A stretch of DNA of 23,299 nt. Origin: JAPLDB01 sp964356415. Its GTDB lineage: Bacteria; Bacteroidota; Bacteroidia; AKYH767-A; 2013-40CM-41-45. Each line of letters opens with the position of its first letter. Positions within the stretch are counted from its first letter, which is position 1. Below are positions 1 through 5,788 of the stretch, piece by piece. The stretch spans positions 1 through 23,299 of the forward strand of contig CAYHHK010000058.1 in the NCBI GenBank assembly GCA_964356415.1, in the 5' to 3' direction. Position numbers and translations under genes: made by a program. The notes beneath the pieces are model-generated. The model saw only the letters and a program-made list of their open reading frames with translations. It was not told the origin of the DNA and did not search any database.

Positions 1-10
1 CGCGAAAGTA
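1..10 (-). promoter_or_regulatory. Possible Bacteroidota -7 element for a leftward gene off the window
   Basis: Read on the minus strand, the first bases give TACTTTCG, one base from the Bacteroidota sigma-factor -7 consensus TAnnTTTG. The same word occurs just before the methyltransferase start near 3410. It would drive a gene lying left of the window, divergent from the methyltransferase at 88. No convincing -33 TTG was found at the expected spacing, so this rests on one short match. Confidence 0.35.
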
Positions 11-58
11 TCATTTTCCTTCACTCAAAAAAAACCATTCTCCCCACCGCGATTTTTA

Positions 59-66
59 TACTTTTG
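59..66 (+). promoter_or_regulatory. Possible -7 promoter element (TACTTTTG) for the methyltransferase at 88
   Basis: TACTTTTG matches the Bacteroidota -7 consensus TAnnTTTG exactly and sits 21 nt before the ATG at 88, implying a leader of about 15 nt. No -33 TTG is visible at 19-21 nt upstream. The TTG inside this element is also the first possible start codon of the downstream frame, which argues that translation starts later, at the ATG. Confidence 0.45.
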
Positions 67-87
67 CCGACCGCAAATTCCTTATTG

Positions 88-1149
88 ATGCAATCCAGCT
101 TTATTTCATATTTCCGTGATCCCCGGGACAAAGGGGCGCTGACGTATTTTTCCATTGAATCAGCCGGAGACAATCTTGCCGAGGGCATTTTTATCAACGA
201 ATTAACCGGAGAATGTTACCCCCTGATGAATGGCGTTCCCGTCTTTTTTCAGGATGCCTTTCCTCCGGAGTGGATCAGTAAGCATTTTGCCAGAGTAAAT
301 GAATTCAAAGGCAAATTTCCAAAAGCCAGCATTCAATCATCCAATGCAGATTTGAAATGGAGCTTTAGCTCTGAATGGGAAGCACATCAGGACAGAGAGA
401 TGGAGACTACCTGGGGTTTCACTGTGCAATCGCGTTTCGAGCAATTTCTCCTTGAAGTAGAAACAAGCGAAAAAGAGATTCAGTCAAAAACGATCCTCGA
501 CGCCGGCTGCGGCAATGGTATGCTTACTGAATATTTTTCAACCAAGGGAATGGTCAGTTTCGGTATTGACTTTTCAAATAGTGTTTTTACTGCAGAGACT
601 AAGAGAAAAAGTAAAAACGTGTGTTTTCTACGCGGGGATTTGCAACAGCCTCCCTTTGCCGAAAATTTTTTCGACTTCATCGTTTCCAATGGTGTAATTC
701 ACCATACACGCAATACAGAGCATACATTTCACAAGCTTGCCACTACAGTAAAAAATGAAGGAAAATTTTTTATCTGGCTTTACGAGAGAAAAGGTTCAGT
801 ATTGTGGGGCATTAAAAGAAGAGTTTTTGACTGGCTGCGGATCTTTGTTTCAAGAACACCGGCTGCTTTTCAAAAAGCAGTTGTTCTCGTTTTTACAAAA
901 ACCATTTTTTTTATTTATAGCCTGTCAGGAAAAAAACTCGACTACGAAACATTACACGTAGATATGTTTGATTCCCTAACTCCGAGGTGGAGGCATTACC
1001 ATACGCCTGAAGAGGTTAGCCGCTGGTATTTCGAGAATGGGTTCGGAGCGGTGCGATTAACACATTGGGATAACCGGTATGGTTTTGGTGTTTACGCATC
1101 CAAAACACCGATTACAAAACCACCGGGAGAGAAGTGGGTGGTGAAATGA
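88..1149 (+). CDS. SAM-dependent methyltransferase with N-terminal Trm112-like domain
   Basis: A 353-residue class I methyltransferase. Residues 1-65 resemble the short Trm112-like module common in glycan-cluster methyltransferases (YPLMNGVPVFF). The Rossmann domain follows, with SAM-binding motif I LDAGCGNG at about 137-144, an acidic motif II (GIDFS) and the post-motif stretch FDFIVSNGVIHHT. The C-terminal part (RWRHYHTPEEVSRWYFENGF) is typical of Methyltransf_11-type proteins near polysaccharide genes. The frame is open from a TTG at 64, but that TTG lies inside a probable promoter element, so the ATG at 88 is preferred. It is paralogous in layout to the minus-strand methyltransferase at 2472-3410. 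The substrate cannot be read from the sequence; a sugar or lipid-linked glycan is inferred from the neighbouring glycosyltransferase and asnB. Confidence 0.85.
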   Translation: MQSSFISYFRDPRDKGALTYFSIESAGDNLAEGIFINELTGECYPLMNGVPVFFQDAFPPEWISKHFARVNEFKGKFPKASIQSSNADLKWSFSSEWEAHQDREMETTWGFTVQSRFEQFLLEVETSEKEIQSKTILDAGCGNGMLTEYFSTKGMVSFGIDFSNSVFTAETKRKSKNVCFLRGDLQQPPFAENFFDFIVSNGVIHHTRNTEHTFHKLATTVKNEGKFFIWLYERKGSVLWGIKRRVFDWLRIFVSRTPAAFQKAVVLVFTKTIFFIYSLSGKKLDYETLHVDMFDSLTPRWRHYHTPEEVSRWYFENGFGAVRLTHWDNRYGFGVYASKTPITKPPGEKWVVK

Positions 1150-1184
1150 ACAGCCATTCACCACGGAGGCACATAGAACACATT

Positions 1185-1239
1185 GAATTTTAGTGCGGGG
1201 ATTTCTATGTGGTCTATGTAACTATGTGTTTATGGATTT
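1185..1239 (+). repeat. 55-bp direct repeat, left copy, abutting scaffold gap
   Basis: These 55 bases recur identically at 1340-1394, on the other side of the N run. Both copies touch the gap, as expected when two contig ends overlap by an assembler k-mer and were scaffolded instead of merged. Confidence 0.95.
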
Positions 1240-1339
1240 NNNNNNNNNNNNNNNNNNNNNNNNNNNNNNNNNNNNNNNNNNNNNNNNNNNNNNNNNNNNN
1301 NNNNNNNNNNNNNNNNNNNNNNNNNNNNNNNNNNNNNNN
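1240..1339. other. Scaffold gap (100 Ns)
   Basis: Exactly 100 consecutive Ns, the conventional placeholder for a gap of unknown size. The flanks are identical 55-bp sequences, so the real gap may be absent and the two contig ends may simply overlap. No coding frame crosses it. Confidence 0.99.
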
Positions 1340-1394
1340 GAATTTTAGTGCGGGGATTTCTATGTGGTCTATGTAACTATGTGTTTATGGATTT
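1340..1394 (+). repeat. 55-bp direct repeat, right copy, abutting scaffold gap
   Basis: Identical to 1185-1239. It starts at the first called base after the N run, and the sequence diverges after 1394. Confidence 0.95.
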
Positions 1395-1413
1395 ATACAT
1401 AGAATCTCCGTGG

Positions 1414-2475
1414 TTATTTCTTTTTCACCAACCCCGCAAATAACTCCAAAAAACTCCCCGCCCTCCGCTCAATCGGATAATTATTTTTAATACGCTCCCT
1501 CGCAGATACTGCAGCTGCTTTCTTATCAAGTGTCAGTGCAAAATCAATGATCGGTTTCAACTGTTGAGTGTCTTTTCGCTTGAGGACCAATTTTTCATCA
1601 TTGATAATTTCAGGAATCGCTCCCACATTGCTACCTATCGGAATGCAACCGCAAAGCATCGCTTCACACAATGCATTTGGAAATCCTTCAATAATGGAAA
1701 GTTGCAAATAATATTCCTGTGAGCCAAGTAAGTCATGCAGCTTGTCATTCGCCACTTCCCCCACAAAATGAATATTTGATGGCGCATTCTGTATGAGCTT
1801 TTCTTTTTTTCCACCTACAACAGTAAAACTGCATTGAGGGAATGAAGATGCAATTTCCATGATGAGATCGATTCCTTTCAGGCGGTACAGATGATCCTCA
1901 TCTATTCCATGTGCAACAGTGATGAATGTGTTTGGTATTTTGTAATTGGCAGGCTGCCATTTTGATGCGTCATACCCGTTGCGGATAACCGTTACAGGTG
2001 TCATGCAATCAGGAACAAAATATTTGTAACCCTGTTTCGGATAATCGTCATCCTGGTATGTGTAATCGGTAAGAATCAATGAATCATGTACGGGACAAAG
2101 GTGCGTGGCATTCTTCAGACACCATTTGGTTACCGAACCGAAAAAGGGTTTTATGTAACTCCCTGTTTTTACTGAAGGGAATTTTATACACTCTAAACCT
2201 CCCATGATACATACCACGGGCTTTCCTGTAAGCTTGCTGAATAATATTGGCAATATGGTCTGGTAGCCCACAAACCGGCTGATCATAATATCAGCGCTCC
2301 ATATATTTTTCAGTAGAAATAAAAATTGCAAAATAAATCGAAAAGGAATGGTTGATTTAATAGTTGACTTAAGGTCAAAGATCTTCACTTCATAAGCAGA
2401 GGAGAACATCTCTGCTTCCTTTTTTATCAGCGAGGAATAAACAGGAGGAAATAAGAGTAATCGCGGTTTCGTCAT
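1414..2475 (-). CDS. GT4-family glycosyltransferase
   Basis: A 353-residue glycosyltransferase of the GT-B fold, GT4 (Glycos_transf_1) type, which would transfer a sugar from a nucleotide-sugar donor to a glycan or lipid acceptor. The C-terminal half has the family signature: the stretch THGIDEDHLYRLKGIDLIM replaces the usual RLxxxKG region, then FTVVGG, IHFVGEV, and the donor-binding EX7E motif in EGFPNALCE (E263 and E271 counted from the ATG), followed by GCIPIGSNVGAIPEI. The open frame extends to a GTG at 2484, but an ATG at 2475 forms a classic 4-bp ATGA overlap with the stop of the upstream methyltransferase, so translational coupling fixes the start there. It is the second gene of a two-gene unit. 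The acceptor is unknown. Confidence 0.9.
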   Translation of the reverse strand: MTKPRLLLFPPVYSSLIKKEAEMFSSAYEVKIFDLKSTIKSTIPFRFILQFLFLLKNIWSADIMISRFVGYQTILPILFSKLTGKPVVCIMGGLECIKFPSVKTGSYIKPFFGSVTKWCLKNATHLCPVHDSLILTDYTYQDDDYPKQGYKYFVPDCMTPVTVIRNGYDASKWQPANYKIPNTFITVAHGIDEDHLYRLKGIDLIMEIASSFPQCSFTVVGGKKEKLIQNAPSNIHFVGEVANDKLHDLLGSQEYYLQLSIIEGFPNALCEAMLCGCIPIGSNVGAIPEIINDEKLVLKRKDTQQLKPIIDFALTLDKKAAAVSARERIKNNYPIERRAGSFLELFAGLVKKK

Positions 2476-3410
2476 TTCATGCACCGGGCTTCCACACCAT
2501 TGCCACCGCGGTTGATCCAGATATTTTTTCCGCCCAGTTTTTCAAGCTCGTGTTTTATCTGAGCAGGCGTGCGGAGGTGTTTGTAATAATCAGTGAGCCC
2601 GTCATAAGTGTCCATTCTGCACCATTCCTTATGTATTTCCTTGCTCAGTTGGGGATATTCACGAACATATTCGAACAGCGGAGTGAAACGGATCAAGAGC
2701 CAGTACAATACTTTGTTGTTTCTGAATGCCCAGTGCAACGAAAAAAAAAGATCTACCAGTTTATGTATGATACGCTGACTTTTTTCAGGTTTCATTTTTC
2801 TGAAAAACTCACGGTACACAAAACGCAGGTTGCTGTAATAAGCAAGCCGCCAGCGGTAATGATCGATCACAAGCATTCCGCCCGGTCTCACCTTCTGCCA
2901 TAGTGATCCTATCGTTTTTTCAGATGAAGGTGTGTGCTGTACCACACCCAGGCACATCACCACGTCGAATGTGTTGTCAGGAAAAGGTATTTCATATGCC
3001 CCTGCCTGGGCAATTCTGTAGTTTGGTTTGTCGCCTATGTTTTGCCTGTTCGCTTCGACTGCATGACTGAGGTCAATGCAATGAACCAGTGCACCGCTAT
3101 TCACCAAAAGCTCTGTAAACCGGCCGGCGCCGCACCCGACTTCCAACACCGTTTTTCCTTTTAACTCCGCAAGAGGAAATCCAAGACACCTTTCAAGTCT
3201 TTCAAGGGTGATACTCAGCTGACTGTGACTGTCGAGCTGGGTTTTAGCAAACGTATTCCACTGTAATCCGAAAGCTGAGGCGTAATTCTCAATAGGAACA
3301 AAACGGGGAATTCCTTTCACAACAGGAAAAGATTCTCCATTGGCAGTGATCAATGCTCCGTTCTGATGAATGAGCTTTTCCTTTGTAGCCGGCGAGACAA
3401 AATCGATCAT
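2472..3410 (-). CDS. SAM-dependent methyltransferase with N-terminal Trm112-like domain
   Basis: A 312-residue class I methyltransferase. The first 40 residues form a short Trm112-like module (FPVVKGIPRFVP). Motif I is VLEVGCGAG at 88-96, followed by HCIDLSHAV, PFPDNTFDVVMCLGVVQHT and PGGMLVIDHY, a normal Methyltransf_11 core. The frame is open to 3443, but the ATG at 3408-3410 follows directly on a promoter-like TACTTTCG and begins MIDFVSPATKEKL, the natural start of the domain. Its stop overlaps the GT4 start by ATGA, so the two are co-translated and probably act on the same glycan. Same architecture as the gene at 88-1149, but the proteins differ clearly. Confidence 0.87.
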   Translation of the reverse strand: MIDFVSPATKEKLIHQNGALITANGESFPVVKGIPRFVPIENYASAFGLQWNTFAKTQLDSHSQLSITLERLERCLGFPLAELKGKTVLEVGCGAGRFTELLVNSGALVHCIDLSHAVEANRQNIGDKPNYRIAQAGAYEIPFPDNTFDVVMCLGVVQHTPSSEKTIGSLWQKVRPGGMLVIDHYRWRLAYYSNLRFVYREFFRKMKPEKSQRIIHKLVDLFFSLHWAFRNNKVLYWLLIRFTPLFEYVREYPQLSKEIHKEWCRMDTYDGLTDYYKHLRTPAQIKHELEKLGGKNIWINRGGNGVEARCMK

Positions 3411-3416
3411 GATGCG

Positions 3417-3424
3417 CGAAAGTA
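3417..3424 (-). promoter_or_regulatory. Possible -7 element (TACTTTCG) for the methyltransferase-GT4 pair
   Basis: On the minus strand TACTTTCG lies 6 nt upstream of the ATG at 3410. It has one mismatch to TAnnTTTG. This would give an almost leaderless transcript. No -33 TTG is seen at 19 nt, so the call is tentative. Confidence 0.35.
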
Positions 3425-3557
3425 GAGAAAAAGAGAAAACCATATGTAGTATGCAGTTATCTGTTCATTCATATTTATTATCCGCCGGATATTGTTTCAA
3501 TTTCAAACCCTGTATTGTTATTACATTTACCCCAGTTTTCAATCAAGTAACGAGAAT

Positions 3558-3613
3558 CTCACATCTCACATCTAATATCTCACATCTCACTTCTATTAAC
3601 CATTAACCTTTTC
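3558..3613 (+). repeat. Degenerate CTCACAT heptamer array upstream of asnB
   Basis: Eight consecutive 7-nt units in strict register: CTCACAT, CTCACAT, CTAATAT, CTCACAT, CTCACTT, CTATTAA, CCATTAA, CCTTTTC. The array ends 4 nt before the GTG start of asnB. There is no G on the plus strand throughout. Units decay in sequence toward the gene but keep the 7-nt spacing. Confidence 0.85.
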
Positions 3614-3617
3614 CATT

Positions 3618-5528
3618 GTGTGCGGCATCACCGGCTTTATCGATTTCAAAAAAAACAGCACTAAGGAAACCCTTATCGCCATGCGTGAGTCACTCATTCA
3701 TCGCGGTCCGGATGACAGCGGGGAATATTTGGCTGACACACAAAGCGCTTCCGTGGGTTTTGGTTTTCGCAGACTAAGCATCATTGACCTTTCCCCGCTC
3801 GGCCACCAGCCTATGACAAATGAAGTGACCGGCGATGTGGTGATGCTGAATGGCGAGATATACAACTACAAAGAGCTCCGTAAAGATCTTGAAGCACTCG
3901 GCCATGTATTCAAATCCAACAGTGATACTGAGGTGGTCCTCAAATCATACCAGCAATACGGGACTAAATGTGTGGATGGATTTATCGGCATGTTTGCAAT
4001 TGCCCTTCATGACAAAAAAAACAACCGAATCGTTTTCTTCCGCGACAGGGCAGGAGTGAAGCCATTTTACTGGTATATGCAGGATGACCTTTTCCTTTTT
4101 GGTTCAGAGTTGAAGGCCTTTCATAAGCATCCCGGTTTCAAAAAAGAAATTGATGTGGATGCACTTTCACTCTATTTTCAACATGGATACATTTCTGCAC
4201 CATATTCCATTTTTAAGAATGCCCATAAACTCATGCCGGGTCATTTGATGAAAATCGACCTGGTTTCGAAGAATATTACGATTGAAAAATACTGGGACGT
4301 TACTGATGAATACAACCGCCCGAAACTGGATATCGGCTATAGCGAGGCAGTTGATACCACAGAGAGATTACTCTCTTCCGCCTTTCAATACCGAATGGTT
4401 GCCGATGTTCCTGTGGGGGTATTTCTGAGCGGAGGGTATGACAGCTCCTGCGTCACTGCTCTTTTGCAGAAAAATTCGGCACAGAAAATAAAAACCTACA
4501 CGATCGGGTTTCATGAGAAAGAATACAATGAAGCAGATCATGCAAAGAAGGTGGCTCAACACTTAGGCACGGATCACCATGAATACTTTTGTACCATCAA
4601 AGATGCTGTTGAACTGGTGCCGCAGCTTGCTGATATATACGACGAGCCCTTTGGTGATACCTCCGGAATTCCTACCACGCTCGTAAGCCGTATCGCCCGA
4701 CAGCATGTTACAGTGGCCTTGAGTGCCGACGGTGGTGATGAAATTTTCGCAGGCTACCCACGACACAAGCGTTTCATGAACTACTGGAAAAAATTCTCTA
4801 TGGTTCCTTCCGAAGTAGGGGAGATGATGGCTGCCGGTTTGAAAATGATTCATAACAAATCCAAGCCAGCATCCAAGGCTGATCGTCTGGAGAAATTATT
4901 TTTGGTGCTGAAGAAAAAGGACCCTGTGAAAGCCTTTGAGATAATTCATTCCTGCTATACAGAGGGAGAGGCTCAAAAGCTAATCAACAATAAAACGCAG
5001 CATCTTCCTTCTGTTTTCGATGACAATGATCTATATGGTTCATCGAATGATGTACTTGCCCGTATCATTGCCGTGGAATATAAAACATACATGGTGGATG
5101 ACATCCTTCAGAAAGTTGACCGTGCAACCATGAGCGCATCACTGGAAGGCCGTGAGCCGTTTCTGGATCAAAGGGTAATTGAATTTGTTAGCAAGCTCCC
5201 TTCGCATTATAAATACAGAGAAGGTGTTGGAAAAATCATGCTGCGTGATATTGTTCACCGCTACATCCCGAGAGAAATCATGGACCGGCCTAAAATGGGC
5301 TTCGGCGTTCCTGTGGAGAAGTGGCTGAAGAATGAACTGAAAGATTTTTTTGAAGATACGTTTGCGCAAAATTCTTCCGGCGGTGTTTTTGATATTCTGA
5401 ATAAATCGGAAGTTGAAAACCTGAAAAAAGAATATCTCTCCGGCCGGCTGGAATATTTTGAACGGCTCTGGTTTGTGTTTTTCTTTATGGCTTGGTATAA
5501 GAGGTGGATGGGTAGTGCATCAGTTTGA
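3618..5528 (+). CDS. asnB: Asparagine synthase (glutamine-hydrolysing), AsnB family
   Basis: A 636-residue class II glutamine amidotransferase/AMP-forming synthetase. Cys2, exposed after removal of the initiator, is the glutaminase nucleophile (MCGITGF); the start is GTG, fixed by this residue. The N-terminal domain continues with HRGPDDSGEY, RRLSIIDLSPLGHQPM and NGEIYNYKELR. The synthetase half has the ATP-pyrophosphatase loop SGGYDSS at 271-277 (the third position is more often L or V), LSADGGDEIFAGYPRHK, and DDILQKVDRATMSASLEGREPFLD. Length fits full AsnB proteins. It makes asparagine from aspartate and glutamine, or, as in many exopolysaccharide loci, amidates a sugar acid or similar acceptor. 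The neighbouring glycosyltransferase and methyltransferases favour the second role, but the sequence alone cannot decide. A heptamer array occupies its leader. Confidence 0.93.
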   Translation: MCGITGFIDFKKNSTKETLIAMRESLIHRGPDDSGEYLADTQSASVGFGFRRLSIIDLSPLGHQPMTNEVTGDVVMLNGEIYNYKELRKDLEALGHVFKSNSDTEVVLKSYQQYGTKCVDGFIGMFAIALHDKKNNRIVFFRDRAGVKPFYWYMQDDLFLFGSELKAFHKHPGFKKEIDVDALSLYFQHGYISAPYSIFKNAHKLMPGHLMKIDLVSKNITIEKYWDVTDEYNRPKLDIGYSEAVDTTERLLSSAFQYRMVADVPVGVFLSGGYDSSCVTALLQKNSAQKIKTYTIGFHEKEYNEADHAKKVAQHLGTDHHEYFCTIKDAVELVPQLADIYDEPFGDTSGIPTTLVSRIARQHVTVALSADGGDEIFAGYPRHKRFMNYWKKFSMVPSEVGEMMAAGLKMIHNKSKPASKADRLEKLFLVLKKKDPVKAFEIIHSCYTEGEAQKLINNKTQHLPSVFDDNDLYGSSNDVLARIIAVEYKTYMVDDILQKVDRATMSASLEGREPFLDQRVIEFVSKLPSHYKYREGVGKIMLRDIVHRYIPREIMDRPKMGFGVPVEKWLKNELKDFFEDTFAQNSSGGVFDILNKSEVENLKKEYLSGRLEYFERLWFVFFFMAWYKRWMGSASV

Positions 5529-5670
5529 GTTGACGAGATTCTTGGTTGCGCCTTAAACCATCGGGGCTTCATTTTAAATGACAAAGAAAGTTGTTAATTA
5601 AATTGGCGGAAGGAAAAATTTACTCTTAATACAGAAATGTCACCTTCCGCTCAAAAAGTTCATGATAGCA

Positions 5671-5718
5671 TGTCATTCCGATCCGGCCCGCAAAGCTTCT
5701 GGGCGGGGGAGGAATCTC
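5671..5718. repeat. Palindromic tgtcattccg...ggaatctc intergenic repeat
   Basis: The segment opens with tgtcattccg and closes with ggaatctc, the pattern of a dispersed intergenic palindrome that I recognise from many Bacteroidota genomes. Outer arms ATTCC (5675-5679) and GGAAT (5711-5715) pair, and inner arms CCCGC (5687-5691) and GCGGG (5703-5707) pair, giving an imperfect hairpin. It lies between two same-strand genes and may act as a transcript-end structure for asnB. No long T run follows. Confidence 0.6.
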
Positions 5719-5775
5719 TAAAATGTGTGCACTACCGGTGGGTGGGCTGCATCCTCAATGACAATATTTTTTTAC

Positions 5776-5783
5776 TAACTTAG
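5776..5783 (+). promoter_or_regulatory. Possible -7 element (TAACTTAG) before the protease-TPR gene
   Basis: TAACTTAG has one mismatch to TAnnTTTG and sits 5 nt before the ATG at 5789. That position is common for predicted Bacteroidota promoters and would give a leaderless or nearly leaderless mRNA. No -33 box is evident. Confidence 0.35.
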
Positions 5784-5788
5784 CCACG

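Larger units (their letters stand above)
1160..1414. repeat. Interrupted inverted-repeat element between convergent genes
   Basis: The space between the convergent genes ending at 1149 and 1414 begins with ACCACGGAG (1160-1168) and ends with its exact reverse complement CTCCGTGGT (1406-1414). Inside are several ctatgt/acatag words that could pair with each other. This resembles the degenerate palindromic intergenic repeats (ccacgga...tccgtgg type) scattered in many bacterial genomes, and it could act as a bidirectional terminator. The interior is broken by an N run, so the true fold is uncertain. Removing the N run and one copy of the 55-bp duplication leaves an element of about 100 bp. Confidence 0.55.
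5529..5788. other. Intergenic region, no gene seen
   Basis: About 260 nt between asnB and the protease-TPR gene. It contains the palindromic repeat at 5671-5718 and a promoter-like element near its right end. No convincing rho-independent terminator was found for asnB, and no open frame worth calling. Confidence 0.6.

Noticed and set aside
64..87. TTG-started N-terminal extension of the first methyltransferase
   Set aside because: The TTG overlaps a probable -7 promoter element, and an ATG follows at 88 directly before the conserved domain.
3558..3613. Possible CRISPR-like or minisatellite array in the gene leaders
   Set aside because: The units are only 7 nt with no spacers, and no cas genes are present.
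88..5528. A new defence or biosynthetic island made of methyltransferases, GT4 and AsnB
   Set aside because: All members are familiar surface-glycan families. No nuclease, helicase, integrase or toxin of a defence system accompanies them.
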